Shown in pieces: positions 54,738 through 62,851 of a stretch of 64,000 nt of DNA. Positions within the stretch are counted from its first letter, which is position 1. Every line of letters starts with the position of its first letter. Under the pieces are notes generated by a model, which was given only the letters and a program-made list of their open reading frames with translations, did no database searches and was not told the DNA's origin. The translations under genes were made by a program, and so were the position numbers. This stretch comes from Dietzia sp032248695 (GTDB taxonomy: Bacteria; Actinomycetota; Actinomycetes; Mycobacteriales; Mycobacteriaceae): positions 310,001 through 374,000 of the forward strand of contig NZ_JAVHXC010000004.1 of NCBI RefSeq assembly GCF_032248695.1, in the 5' to 3' direction.

Positions 54738-56755
54738 GCGGCGCGGACACGGTCGGCGCGATCGTCCTCGCGGGCGGCCGCGCGAGCCGCCTCGGCGACG
54801 TGGACAAGGCCCGCGTCCGGGTGGCGGGGCGGCCGATGATCGACGCCGTCCTCGGCGCCGCCCGGGCGGTGGCGGGACCCGTCGTCACGGTGGGCCCCGG
54901 GGGCGACACCCGCGAGGATCCGCCCCGCTCCGGTCCCGTCGCCGCGATCGCCGCGGGACTGGCGGGCCTTCCGGGGGCGGTGGAGCTCGTCGTCGTCGTC
55001 GCCTGTGACCTCCCCGACCTCGACGCCGCCACCCTCCGCGCGCTCGTCGCCGCGCTGCGCCGCCCCGCGCGGGGTTCGGCGCCCCGCGTCGCGCTCGCCG
55101 TGGACGACGCGGGGCGCGACCAGTACCTCCTCGCCGCGTGGGACCGCCGGGCCCTCGCCGCGCGCCTGGCCGCCCTGGAGGCCTCCGGCGGCGTGGGCGG
55201 CCGGGCCGTGCGGTCCCTGTACGACGGGGGGATCGACGACCACGGGTACGACGACCGGGGGAACGACGACGAGGTGGTCGTCCGCGTCCCCGTCGGCGAC
55301 CCCGCCCGGGACGTCGACACGTGGGCCGACCTGGCCGGACGCGGGCCGGTGGGCCTCGCGCACGTGGGGGCGGTCCTGCGGGCGGGGCTGGCACCGCTGC
55401 CGGCGGTCGGGCGCGCGCCCCTCGACGCGGTGGGGGCGGTCCTCGCGGCTCCACTGACCGCGGCCGACCCGATGCCCCGGGGGCCGGTCTCGGCGATGGA
55501 CGGCTACGCGCTGGCCGGGCCCGGGCCGTGGCGGCTGACGGGGGCCGCCCGCCGCGCGGGGGACGACTCGCCCGCGTCGTTGGACCCGGGGACGGCCGCG
55601 CCCATCGCGACCGGCGCCCTCATCCCGTCCGGCACCGACCGCGTCCTGCGTCACGAGCTGGTCGAGGCGCACAGTGATCCCGGCGCGGACCCCGGCGACG
55701 ACCGTGTGGGCGGCGGTGTGGGCGCCGGCCGCGTGGGCGGCGGTGTGGGCGGCGGCAGTGTGGGCGCCGACCGCGTGGGCGGCACGGTCCTGGCCGCGCT
55801 GACCGGCGCCGACGGGGTGGACGACCTGCGCCCGGTCGGCGAGGACTGGCCCACCGGACACGAGCTCGCCCCCGAGGGCGCGGTGCTCGACGCGGCGCTC
55901 GCCTCGGCGGCCCTGTCCGGCGGCGTCGTCGAGGTCCTCGTGCGCGGGCCGGTGCGGGCGGAGCTGGTGACCACGGGGGACGAGGTGCTGCCCGCCGACA
56001 CTCCCCCGCCGCTGCCGCCGGGACGGATCCGCGACACCGTGGGCCCCCTGCTCGGCGGTCCCGCCGGGGTCCTGGCGCGCGCCGGTTTCGGCGCGATGGG
56101 TCCGCCGCGGCACCTCCCGGACACGGCCGAGGCGGTCGACGCGCTGCTGGCGGGGGCGGACCCGGACCTCGGGGGCGCCGGGAGCGACGTGGGCCCAGCG
56201 GGGGTCGATGTCCTCGTGCTGGTGGGCGCCACCGGGCGCGGCGTCGCCGACCACCTCCGGCCCGCACTCGAGCGGGTCGGTGCGCGCATCGTGATCGACG
56301 GGGTCCGCGTCCGCCCCGGCGGCTCCCAACTCGTCGCGGCGCTGCCCGACGGTCGTGTCCTGCTGGCCCTGCCGGGGAACCCGCTGGCGGCGGTGTGCGC
56401 GGCCGCCACGACGGGCCGGGCGCTGGTCGACGCCCTCACCGGCCGTCAGCGCACACCCGTCACCGCGCTCGTGCCGGGGCTCGCGCAGCTGGCCAACCCG
56501 GAGCGCGCGCGGATCCTGCCCGCCCGCCCGGACGGCGCCGGGGGCTGGCAGCTCGCCGGCCGCGTCCGCACCGCGCACCTCGCGGACCTCGCGGGCGCCC
56601 CCGCACTCGCGCTCGTGCCCGAGGGGGCCGGCGCCGAGGGCGGTGCCGAGGGCAGCGCCGGTGCCGGGGACAGCGCCGAGGGCAGCGCCGGTGCCGGGGT
56701 CAGCAGCCATGCCGGGGCCCCGGGCGACCGGGTCGAGCTCCTCGACTGGATCTGA
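54734..56755 (+). CDS. MobA-MoeA fusion, molybdenum cofactor biosynthesis
   Basis: 673 residues from GTG 54734. Residues 1-200 are a MobA/NTP-transferase domain (AIVLAGGRASRLGDVDKARV, then VVACDLPDLD). Residues ~200-640 are MoeA-like: PMPRGPVSAMDGYALAG, then PIATGALIPSGTDRV, VTTGDEVLPAD and LLALPGNPLAAVCAA. The usual SGGxSxG loop of MoeA is replaced by VGATGRGVAD. Two low-complexity insertions lie near residues 318-345 (RVGGGVGAG repeats) and 630-655 (AEGSAGAG repeats). It should attach molybdenum and nucleotide to molybdopterin. The start overlaps the TetR stop. Confidence 0.83.
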   Translation: MSGADTVGAIVLAGGRASRLGDVDKARVRVAGRPMIDAVLGAARAVAGPVVTVGPGGDTREDPPRSGPVAAIAAGLAGLPGAVELVVVVACDLPDLDAATLRALVAALRRPARGSAPRVALAVDDAGRDQYLLAAWDRRALAARLAALEASGGVGGRAVRSLYDGGIDDHGYDDRGNDDEVVVRVPVGDPARDVDTWADLAGRGPVGLAHVGAVLRAGLAPLPAVGRAPLDAVGAVLAAPLTAADPMPRGPVSAMDGYALAGPGPWRLTGAARRAGDDSPASLDPGTAAPIATGALIPSGTDRVLRHELVEAHSDPGADPGDDRVGGGVGAGRVGGGVGGGSVGADRVGGTVLAALTGADGVDDLRPVGEDWPTGHELAPEGAVLDAALASAALSGGVVEVLVRGPVRAELVTTGDEVLPADTPPPLPPGRIRDTVGPLLGGPAGVLARAGFGAMGPPRHLPDTAEAVDALLAGADPDLGGAGSDVGPAGVDVLVLVGATGRGVADHLRPALERVGARIVIDGVRVRPGGSQLVAALPDGRVLLALPGNPLAAVCAAATTGRALVDALTGRQRTPVTALVPGLAQLANPERARILPARPDGAGGWQLAGRVRTAHLADLAGAPALALVPEGAGAEGGAEGSAGAGDSAEGSAGAGVSSHAGAPGDRVELLDWI

Positions 56756-56804
56756 CCCGCCCCGCCCGCCGCGTCACACGGGGACGGGCGGGCGGACTCC
56801 AGGC

Positions 56805-56942
56805 TCAGCGGCGACGGTTGCGCAGCTTCTCGGCGAACTCGCGCGCCTTGCGCTGGTTCTCCGGTTTCGCGGCCTCACGCCTGACCACCTGGACGGCCTT
56901 GAGCGCGACCCCGCTCTTCACCGCGTTGCGAAGAAATCCCAT
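56805..56942 (-). CDS. small basic helical protein, 45 residues, unknown
   Basis: ATG 56942 has GGAGGT 8 bases upstream; an ATG at 56957 is possible but less well placed. The sequence, GFLRNAVKSGVALKAVQVV then RREAAKPENQRKAREFAEKL, forms one amphipathic helix followed by a second charged helix ending NRRR. It is strongly basic and may bind nucleic acid or membrane. The good ribosome site, tidy start and composition support it as a gene although it is short. It is convergent with mobA-moeA. Confidence 0.55.
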   Translation of the reverse strand: MGFLRNAVKSGVALKAVQVVRREAAKPENQRKAREFAEKLRNRRR

Positions 56943-57390
56943 CGTGTCCACCTCCATGACGTTTCCCGCCGGCGGCGGGGCGCGCCAGTCTACCGCCGCA
57001 CAGCGGTCCCGGCCTCCGGACGCGGGCCCGGCGGACACCGGCACAGCCGCTCCTGGCGATGGCGTCTCGCCTGCCCCGCGGTGCGCGCGAGACGCCATCG
57101 CGAGGGGCGGCTGCGAATCTGGCGGACAGGAGCAGGGGCGAGACGCCAGGGGCGGGAGCGGATGCCGGGCGCGCAGGCGGGTGCAGCGGCGGCGGACGCG
57201 GGAGCGCCGGCATGCGCGGGGCGGAGCCGCGGCGGGGGCGGGCACCCGCGCCGCGGGGCGGGCGGTGGGCGGCCTCATCCGGAGCGTTCCCGCAGGTGAG
57301 ACGGCACAGTAAATGACCAGCTCAATAGGTATTTGAGATCACCGGGAACAAATGCCCCCACCCGTCTCGGAATATGGCACGCTCGGCGTC
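56943..57390. repeat. intergenic region with palindromic hairpin element, copy 1
   Basis: No gene is supported in this 448-base gap. It contains a 15-bp perfect inverted repeat, GCGATGGCGTCTCGC (57056-57070) with GCGAGACGCCATCGC (57087-57101). With imperfect flanks the homology spans about 57040-57115. The 57115-57260 part is GC-rich and carries GGAGCGGA-type words shared with 59400-59520. The 57300-57340 part is AT-richer and holds the nsrR promoter region. Confidence 0.8.
57321..57337 (+). promoter_or_regulatory. candidate NsrR operator
   Basis: A short inverted repeat, CTCAA (57321-57325) and TTGAG (57333-57337), in an AT-rich patch about 55-70 bases upstream of nsrR. Its position just before nsrR-hmp fits an NO-responsive NsrR site, but the match to any consensus is weak. 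No comparable site lies in the short nsrR-hmp gap, so the two genes are probably cotranscribed from here. Confidence 0.4.
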
Positions 57391-57849
57391 GTGCAGTTGT
57401 CCCGGTCCTCCGATCTCGCGCTCCGCGCCCTCATGCGTCTCGCCGTCGCCGACGAGCGCGAGGAGCGGATGACCGCCGCGGCGATCGCCGAATCGGTCGA
57501 GGCCTCCGTCAGCCACGTGGCCAAGATCGTCTCCCGCCTGGTCGAGATGGGCCTGGTGCGATCGCGACGCGGCCGCGGCGGCGGACTGGTCATCACCGAG
57601 GCTGGCCGGCACGAATCGGTCGGTCGCCTACTGCGCCGACTGGAGGGCCCGGGCGAGGTCGTCCAGTGCGAGGGCCCCACGCCCTGCCCGCTCGCGGGCA
57701 ATTGCGGACTGCGCCGGGCCCTCGTCGACGCCCGCGAGGCGTTCTTCGCCACCCTCGACCCGCTGACGGTCGACTCGATCGTCCGCACGCCCACCCGCCG
57801 GGTCCCGCTCAGCCTCGGCACCCGGCCGACGGCCGGCCCGGGCCCCTAG
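57391..57849 (+). CDS. nsrR: NsrR, nitric oxide-sensing Rrf2 family repressor
   Basis: 152 residues from GTG 57391. An N-terminal winged helix (MTAAAIAESVEASVSHVAKI and VSRLVEMGLVRSRRGRGGGL) is followed by three cysteines at 93, 99 and 105 (CEGPTPC then PLAGNC). The spacing and absolute positions match Streptomyces NsrR, whose [4Fe-4S] cluster is attacked by NO, and that agreement supports this GTG over an ATG at 57352. It is followed by hmp, its classical target. Confidence 0.92.
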   Translation: MQLSRSSDLALRALMRLAVADEREERMTAAAIAESVEASVSHVAKIVSRLVEMGLVRSRRGRGGGLVITEAGRHESVGRLLRRLEGPGEVVQCEGPTPCPLAGNCGLRRALVDAREAFFATLDPLTVDSIVRTPTRRVPLSLGTRPTAGPGP

Positions 57850-57961
57850 CCACCCTTTTCGTCCCCCACCCACTCACGTCCGACCCACCCGGTGCTCGGA
57901 CCGCCCCGTCGCGCCCTGACACGAGTGCCGCTGTCCCGGCGCCTGCCCCGAAGGAGTACCC

Positions 57962-59239
57962 GTGACCACCTCGATCACCACCCTGGAGTCGATCCTCGCG
58001 CACCCCCGCGAGCTGTCCGCCGAGCACGCCGCCGTGGTCCGAGCGACCCTGCCCGTCATCGGCGCCCACATCGACGAGATCACCCCGGTGTTCTACCGGA
58101 CGATGTTCGCCGACAACCCGGACCTTCTCCGCGACACGTTCAACCGCGGCAACCAGAAGCTCGGCGCGCAGCAGCGGGCACTCGCCGCGTCGATCGCCAC
58201 GTTCGCCACCCTGCTCGTGGACGGGCGCAGCCCGGTCGAGATGCTCTCCCGGATCGGCCACAAGCACGCCAGCCTCGGCATCACCCCCGACCAGTACCAG
58301 CTGGTCCACGACTACCTCTTCGGCGCGATCGTCGAGGTTCTCGGAGAGGCGGTCACCCCGGAGGTCGCCGCGGCGTGGGACGAGGTCTACTGGATCATGG
58401 CCGCCGTCCTGGTGGACTTCGAGAAGGCCCTCTACGACCGCGCGGAGGTCGAGCCCGGCGACGTGTTCCGCACCGCGACCGTAACCGCACGGGAGGACGT
58501 CACGGACAGCGTCGCCGTGTTCACGCTCCGCGGACCCGACGGCCGGCCGCTGCCCGACTTCCGCCCCGGCCAGTACACCTCCGTCGGCGTGGTCCTGCCC
58601 GACGGCGCCCGCCAGCTGCGCCAGTACTCCCTGTCCAGTGCGCCAGGCGACGGCACGTGGCGGATCGGCGTCCGCCGGGTCGAGCCGGCCACCGCCGACG
58701 GCCGGGCCTGCCCCGCCGGCGAGGTCTCCGGCTGGCTGCACGCCCACGCGACCGTCGGCACCACCCTCGAGGTGACCCTCCCGTTCGGCGATCTCGTCCT
58801 GGATGCCGCCGGCACCGGGGCGGCAGGACAGACCGCACCGGTCGTCCTCTGCTCGGCGGGGATCGGCATCACCCCGATGCTGGGAATGATCGCCCACCTG
58901 GCGGCGACCGACGACCCGCGGCGTGTACTCGTCCTGCATGCCGACCGCAGCCCCTCCGACCACGTCCTCGCCGACGAGGTCGCCGGCGAGACCGCCATGC
59001 TCGCCGACGTCGACGTCCACACCTGGTACGAGCAAGCCCCCGAGACCGTCACCGGCCCGGGCTCGGTCCACCACGGTTACATGGATCTGTCGTCGATCGC
59101 CCTCCCCGAGGACGCCCACGTCTTCCTCTGCGGGTCCACCGGATTCCTCCAGTCGATGCGCCCGCAGTTCCTCGACGCCGGGGTTCCCGAGGACCGGATT
59201 CACGCCGAACTGTTCGCCCCCAACGACTGGCTGGTCTGA
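57962..59239 (+). CDS. hmp: flavohemoprotein (nitric oxide dioxygenase)
   Basis: 425 residues from GTG 57962, with AAGGAG at 57951-57956. The globin domain (about 1-145) has IGHKHASLGI, with the proximal heme histidine. An FAD domain follows with GQYTSVGVV and RQYSLSSAPG. The NAD(P) domain has LCSAGIGITPMLGMIAHL and FLCGSTGFLQSMRPQF. It converts NO to nitrate with O2 and NADH. It is a little longer than E. coli Hmp (396) because of spacer insertions in the FAD domain. Cotranscribed with nsrR. A palindromic hairpin element lies beyond its stop. Confidence 0.96.
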   Translation: MTTSITTLESILAHPRELSAEHAAVVRATLPVIGAHIDEITPVFYRTMFADNPDLLRDTFNRGNQKLGAQQRALAASIATFATLLVDGRSPVEMLSRIGHKHASLGITPDQYQLVHDYLFGAIVEVLGEAVTPEVAAAWDEVYWIMAAVLVDFEKALYDRAEVEPGDVFRTATVTAREDVTDSVAVFTLRGPDGRPLPDFRPGQYTSVGVVLPDGARQLRQYSLSSAPGDGTWRIGVRRVEPATADGRACPAGEVSGWLHAHATVGTTLEVTLPFGDLVLDAAGTGAAGQTAPVVLCSAGIGITPMLGMIAHLAATDDPRRVLVLHADRSPSDHVLADEVAGETAMLADVDVHTWYEQAPETVTGPGSVHHGYMDLSSIALPEDAHVFLCGSTGFLQSMRPQFLDAGVPEDRIHAELFAPNDWLV

Positions 59240-59562
59240 CCGCTCGGTCCGGGCCGGACCCGTGAAGACTCCGTCGGCGGGAGCCGGGCCGTCGGCTCCG
59301 CGGGGTAGCGCCCACAGCCGCCCCTCGGCATGGCGTCTCGCGCGCACCGCGGGGCGGGCCAGACGCCATGCCGAGGGGCGGCTGTAGATCGAGCGGTCAG
59401 GCCCGGGAGCGAGAAGCCAGGCGCGGGAGCGGACACCGGGGCTCGGCGACGCACGCCCGGGAGCGAGGCGCCAGACGCGGGAGCGGATGTCGAGCCTTGG
59501 CGACGCAGGCGCGGGAGCGGATCGTCAGCCGTCCGCGCCGGGTACACGGGGGCCCGCCCGCG
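59240..59562. repeat. intergenic hairpin element copy 2 and tandem repeats
   Basis: A 25-bp perfect inverted repeat spans 59314-59338 and 59361-59385, beginning ACAGCCGCCCCTCGGCATGG and ending in the reverse complement, with a 22-base spacer. It corresponds to copy 1 (57040-57115). The 59405-59525 part is a tandem ~50-55-bp repeat with three copies of GCGGGAGCGGA. I see no gene in this gap. The hairpin could also terminate hmp. Confidence 0.85.
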
Positions 59563-60489
59563 TCAGCGCCCGTCAGCCGCGCCCTCCACGCCGACCTGGA
59601 TGAGCGTGCCCCACGGGTCGTCCACCCGGAGCACGGCGCCGTCGTGGCGGGTCGCGAACCCGTGATCACCCAGGCGCTGCCGGAGCGCGTCGACGTCGTC
59701 GGCGGTGGGCAGGTCGATGTTCACCTGCCCGAGCCCGAGAGCCGCGGCGCGGGGGCCGGCCCCGGCGGTGCCCCACGTGTTGACCGCGATGTGGTGGTGG
59801 TACCCGCCGGCGGCGATGAACAGCGCGGAGCCCACATCGCTCATCACCTCGAATCCGAGGGCGTCGACGTAGAAGTCACGCGCCACCCCGATGTCGCCGA
59901 CCTGCAGGTGCACGTGGCCGAGCGTCGCGGCCGGGCCCGCCGCAGGCGTGATGGGCGCGTTCGGCAGGTGCGTGCGGAGGAACTCGTTGGGGTCGAGCGG
60001 GTTGGTGGCCACCTTGAGCAGCCCGTGCGGCTCGGTGGCCCAGGTCTCCCGGGGACGGTCGACGTACATCTCGACGCCGTTGCCCTCGGGGTCGTCGAAG
60101 TAGAACGCCTCGCTGTAGAGGTGATCCGAGCTGCCGGTGAACGACCGGGGCGCATACCGGGCGACCGACGCGACCGCCGCGGCCAGCGAGGGCTTGTCCT
60201 CGAAGAGCACGGCGGTGTGGAACAGGCCGGCCTCGCCCTGGCGGCGCGGTGGCAGGTCGGCCATCCGACGCATCCGGACGATCGGCAGGCCGGGCCGGCC
60301 GAGGACCGCCGTGTCGCCGGTCTGCTCGAGCACGTCGAGCGTCATGCCCTGCGAGTAGAAGCCGATCATCGCGTCGAGGTCACGGACCAGCAGTTCGACC
60401 GCACCCATGCGGGTGTCGGCGGCGATCAGATCGTCGGCGGGCCGACGGACGAGGCTGCGGGGGTGGGGGTTCTGGACGTAGACGGGCAC
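59563..60489 (-). CDS. CatE-like extradiol dioxygenase/VOC protein
   Basis: 308 residues from GTG 60489, with GGAGGAACC just upstream. Two vicinal-oxygen-chelate modules: the N-terminal one has GAVELLVRDLDAMIGFYSQG, GLFHTAVLF, SDHLYSEAFYFDDPEGNGVE. The C-terminal one has LGHVHLQVGDIGVARDFYVD, GGYHHHIAVNTWG and DPWGTLIQVG. This is the bacterial CatE-like layout, and ring cleavage of a catechol or a related reaction is likely. Two operator-like inverted repeats upstream suggest control by a regulator not in this window. Confidence 0.82.
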   Translation of the reverse strand: MPVYVQNPHPRSLVRRPADDLIAADTRMGAVELLVRDLDAMIGFYSQGMTLDVLEQTGDTAVLGRPGLPIVRMRRMADLPPRRQGEAGLFHTAVLFEDKPSLAAAVASVARYAPRSFTGSSDHLYSEAFYFDDPEGNGVEMYVDRPRETWATEPHGLLKVATNPLDPNEFLRTHLPNAPITPAAGPAATLGHVHLQVGDIGVARDFYVDALGFEVMSDVGSALFIAAGGYHHHIAVNTWGTAGAGPRAAALGLGQVNIDLPTADDVDALRQRLGDHGFATRHDGAVLRVDDPWGTLIQVGVEGAADGR

Positions 60490-60503
60490 GGTTCCTCCGG
60501 GAA

Positions 60504-60524
60504 GTGACGTAATTGATATGTCAC
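60504..60524. promoter_or_regulatory. operator-like inverted repeat upstream of the dioxygenase
   Basis: GTGAC (60504-60508) and GTCAC (60520-60524) flank an AT-rich 11-base core containing ATTGA. The core stands out from the GC-rich surroundings. It overlaps the dioxygenase promoter region. Confidence 0.6.
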
Positions 60525-60556
60525 TATAGGCAATCCGGGCAGCCTCCGGACTATTC

Positions 60557-60570
60557 CGTGACGTATCACG
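60557..60570. promoter_or_regulatory. second operator-like inverted repeat
   Basis: CGTGACGTATCACG at 60557-60570 is a 5-bp inverted repeat around CGTA. It shares GTGACGTA with the site at 60504-60524, so the same protein could bind both. It lies between the divergently placed dioxygenase and modA 3' end. Confidence 0.5.
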
Positions 60571-60651
60571 CACTGCGTTGAGGCCAGCGGGAGCGCGGGC
60601 CGAGCGAACGCGGGCGCAGCCGGGCGCCAACGCGGGCGGCGCGGGATCGGC

Positions 60652-61458
60652 CTACTGCGGCAACGGCGCCAGGCCGGAACCCTCGAGCGCGCGGCGGCCG
60701 CGGTCGGAGGTGATCAGCTCGAGGAAGTCGCCCGTCGCGGCCCGCTCGGCTTCGGCGTCGTCCCCGTCCTCGCCCCCCGGGATCCGGGCCACGGTGTACC
60801 GCGTGGTCCCGGCGGCCTGCGCGAGTTCGCGGTCCCGCTGGTCGACCTCCACCAGAGCGACCCAGCCGTGGGAGGCGGCGACATCCGTGCGGTAGACGAT
60901 GCCCACGTCGACCTCGTTGTCCGCCAGCCGCGCGGCGAGGGCCCGCGACCCGGGTTCCCGCTCGATCACCGGGGGTTCGACGCCCGCCGCCGCCAGCAGC
61001 GTCTCCGCGGCCAGACCGCAGGGCACGTCCATCTCGCAGATCCCGACCCGCAGGTCCGGACGCTCGAGGTCGCGCAGGCCGGTGACCCCTCGCGGATTGC
61101 CCGACGGGACGGCCATCACGACGTGGTTGCGGGCGAAGACGCGGGGATCGACCGCCGCCCCGGCGTCCACGAGCCGCTGCATGGCCTCCTCGCTCGCGGA
61201 GGCGAAGAGGTTGATGTCGGTCCGCTCGGTCAGGCCGTCGGCGATCGCGTCCGACCGGCCCAGCTCGAGGCTGACGCGGACCCCCGGGTGTTCGGCCTCG
61301 AACACGGTGATCATCTCTGTGAACGCCCCGGCCAGTGACGGCGCGGCGGCGATGCCAAGGGTCAGGGTCGAATCCCCGGTCTCCGGGTCCGCGCACGCGC
61401 CGAGGACCGTGCACGCCAGGGCGAGCGACACCACGCCGAGGGCCCGGCTCCGGCGCAT
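60652..61458 (-). CDS. modA: molybdate-binding lipoprotein ModA-like
   Basis: 268 residues. Signal peptide and lipobox (LACTVLGAC, lipidated Cys near residue 22). The ModA-type core is TLTLGIAAAPSLAGAFTEMI with the conserved ASEEAMQRLVDAGAAVDPRV and VMAVPSGNPRGVTGLRDLE, then the hinge region VDVGIVYRTDVAAS. It should bind molybdate or a similar oxyanion outside the membrane. No modB or modC lies in the window. It follows moaD by four bases, so the three-gene run moaA-moaD-modA probably forms an operon. Confidence 0.88.
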   Translation of the reverse strand: MRRSRALGVVSLALACTVLGACADPETGDSTLTLGIAAAPSLAGAFTEMITVFEAEHPGVRVSLELGRSDAIADGLTERTDINLFASASEEAMQRLVDAGAAVDPRVFARNHVVMAVPSGNPRGVTGLRDLERPDLRVGICEMDVPCGLAAETLLAAAGVEPPVIEREPGSRALAARLADNEVDVGIVYRTDVAASHGWVALVEVDQRDRELAQAAGTTRYTVARIPGGEDGDDAEAERAATGDFLELITSDRGRRALEGSGLAPLPQ

Positions 61459-61461
61459 CGC

Positions 61462-61725
61462 TCAGCCGCCGGCGAACGGGGGCAGGACGTCGACGGCCGC
61501 CACGCCGTCGATCGAGGCCTCTGGATCGCGGGTCGTCTCGTCACCCACGAGGAACGAGGACACCGTGACGATGCTGGCCAGGGGCTCACCGTGCCGTTCG
61601 CACACCTCGCGCGCCAGCTCCCCGACGGTCGTCGCGTGGGTGTGCAGGCGTTCGCGGGCGGTGCCGGCGGCGTCCTCGGCCGCGGCGTAGTAGCCCACGG
61701 TGATGACTCTCGGTGTCCTGCTCAC
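61462..61725 (-). CDS. moaD: molybdopterin synthase small subunit MoaD-like
   Basis: 87 residues from GTG 61725. It has a ubiquitin-like fold with ITVGYYAAAEDAAGTARERL, FLVGDETTRD and the required C-terminal PPFAGG, the glycine pair that carries the thiocarboxylate. It supplies sulfur to molybdopterin together with MoaE, which is not in the window. A TACAGT -10-like sequence lies just before the GTG, so a leaderless internal transcript is possible. Upstream in-frame starts (61767) would overlap moaA. Confidence 0.88.
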   Translation of the reverse strand: MSRTPRVITVGYYAAAEDAAGTARERLHTHATTVGELAREVCERHGEPLASIVTVSSFLVGDETTRDPEASIDGVAAVDVLPPFAGG

Positions 61726-61756
61726 GATGCCAACTGTATCCCCCGCCCCTGACACG

Positions 61757-62797
61757 TCAACCACCAATGGCTCCCATCGATCGCCGGGGCCGGTGGAAGG
61801 CCGTGCCGCCGATCCCGTGCCCGGCCTGCTTGCCCCACATCGCGTCTCGCCACGCCCGTGCGACCTCCCGGTCCGGTGCGCCCGAGCGCAGCACGCCCAG
61901 CACGTCGGTCTCGTCGTCGCTGAACAGACACGACCGGACCGTCCCCTCGGCGGTGAGGCGGGTCCGGTCGCAGGCCGCGCAGAAATTGCGGGTCACGGTG
62001 GCGATCACCCCGACCGTCGCGGGTGCGCCCCCGACGGAGTGTCCGGCGACGCGCCACAGTTCGGCCGGCGCCGACGGGTCGTCGCGTCCCGCGGGGATCA
62101 GCTCGAAGCGGGTCCGTAGCGAGGCCAGGACGTCCGCGGCGGTGACCATGATGTCGCGCGACCAGGTGGCCTCGGCGTCGAGCGGCATCTCCTCGATGAA
62201 GCGCAACTGCACGCCCTCGGCCAGCGCCCACTCCAGAAGGTCGGGCGCCCCGTGCAGCGTCGCGCGCAGGGGCACGGCGTTGACCTTCACCGGTGACAAC
62301 CCGGCCTCGACGGCGGCACGCACGCCGCGCAGCACCGAGGGCAGCCGGTCACGGCGGGTGAGCTGCGCGAACTCAGCGCGGTCGACCGTGTCCAGGGAGA
62401 TGTTGATGCGGTCGAGGCCGGCCTCGACGAGCCGCCCCACGCGGTGCTCGAGCCCCACGCCGTTGGAGGTCATCGCGATGGGCATCTCCGGGCACGCGGC
62501 GCGCGTTCCGGCGATGATCTGTTCGAGGTCGGCCCGCATGAGCGGTTCGCCGCCGGTGAAGCGGACCTCGTGCACGCCGAGCTCCCGGTGGGCAATCGCC
62601 ACCAGCCGGATCACCTCGTCGGCGGTCATCCGCGCGGCGTCGGGGATCGGCGGCAGGCCCTCCTCGGGCATGCAGTACGTGCAGCGCAGGGAGCACTTCT
62701 CGGTGAGCGAGACCCGCAGGTCGCGGGCGACCCGGCCGAAGGAGTCCACGAGCAACGGCGTCGCGGGGCGTGCGTCCGGGCCGGTCACGTCGCCCAC
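61757..62797 (-). CDS. moaA: GTP 3',8-cyclase MoaA
   Basis: 346 residues. The radical-SAM cluster CxxxCxxC is at 35-42 (EKCSLRCTYCMPEEG), followed by the family's VRFTGGEPLMRADL, SNGVGLEHRVGRL and INISLDT. The C-terminal second Fe-S site is FCAACDRTRLTAEGTVRSCL. The chain ends in GG, as active MoaA enzymes do. It starts molybdopterin synthesis from GTP with MoaC. It is followed by moaD and modA. The ATG at 62797 is 54 bases from the stop of the next upstream gene. Confidence 0.96.
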   Translation of the reverse strand: MGDVTGPDARPATPLLVDSFGRVARDLRVSLTEKCSLRCTYCMPEEGLPPIPDAARMTADEVIRLVAIAHRELGVHEVRFTGGEPLMRADLEQIIAGTRAACPEMPIAMTSNGVGLEHRVGRLVEAGLDRINISLDTVDRAEFAQLTRRDRLPSVLRGVRAAVEAGLSPVKVNAVPLRATLHGAPDLLEWALAEGVQLRFIEEMPLDAEATWSRDIMVTAADVLASLRTRFELIPAGRDDPSAPAELWRVAGHSVGGAPATVGVIATVTRNFCAACDRTRLTAEGTVRSCLFSDDETDVLGVLRSGAPDREVARAWRDAMWGKQAGHGIGGTAFHRPRRSMGAIGG

Positions 62798-62851
62798 CTC
62801 CCCTCCGCGGTGTCGGTGGACCCGAGTGTAGGGGTCGGGGCCGCGCCCCGC

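Noticed and set aside
57352..57390. ATG at 57352 as start of nsrR
   Set aside because: Starting at GTG 57391 puts the three cluster cysteines at 93, 99 and 105, the positions in Streptomyces NsrR. The longer frame adds a Pro-rich leader without support.
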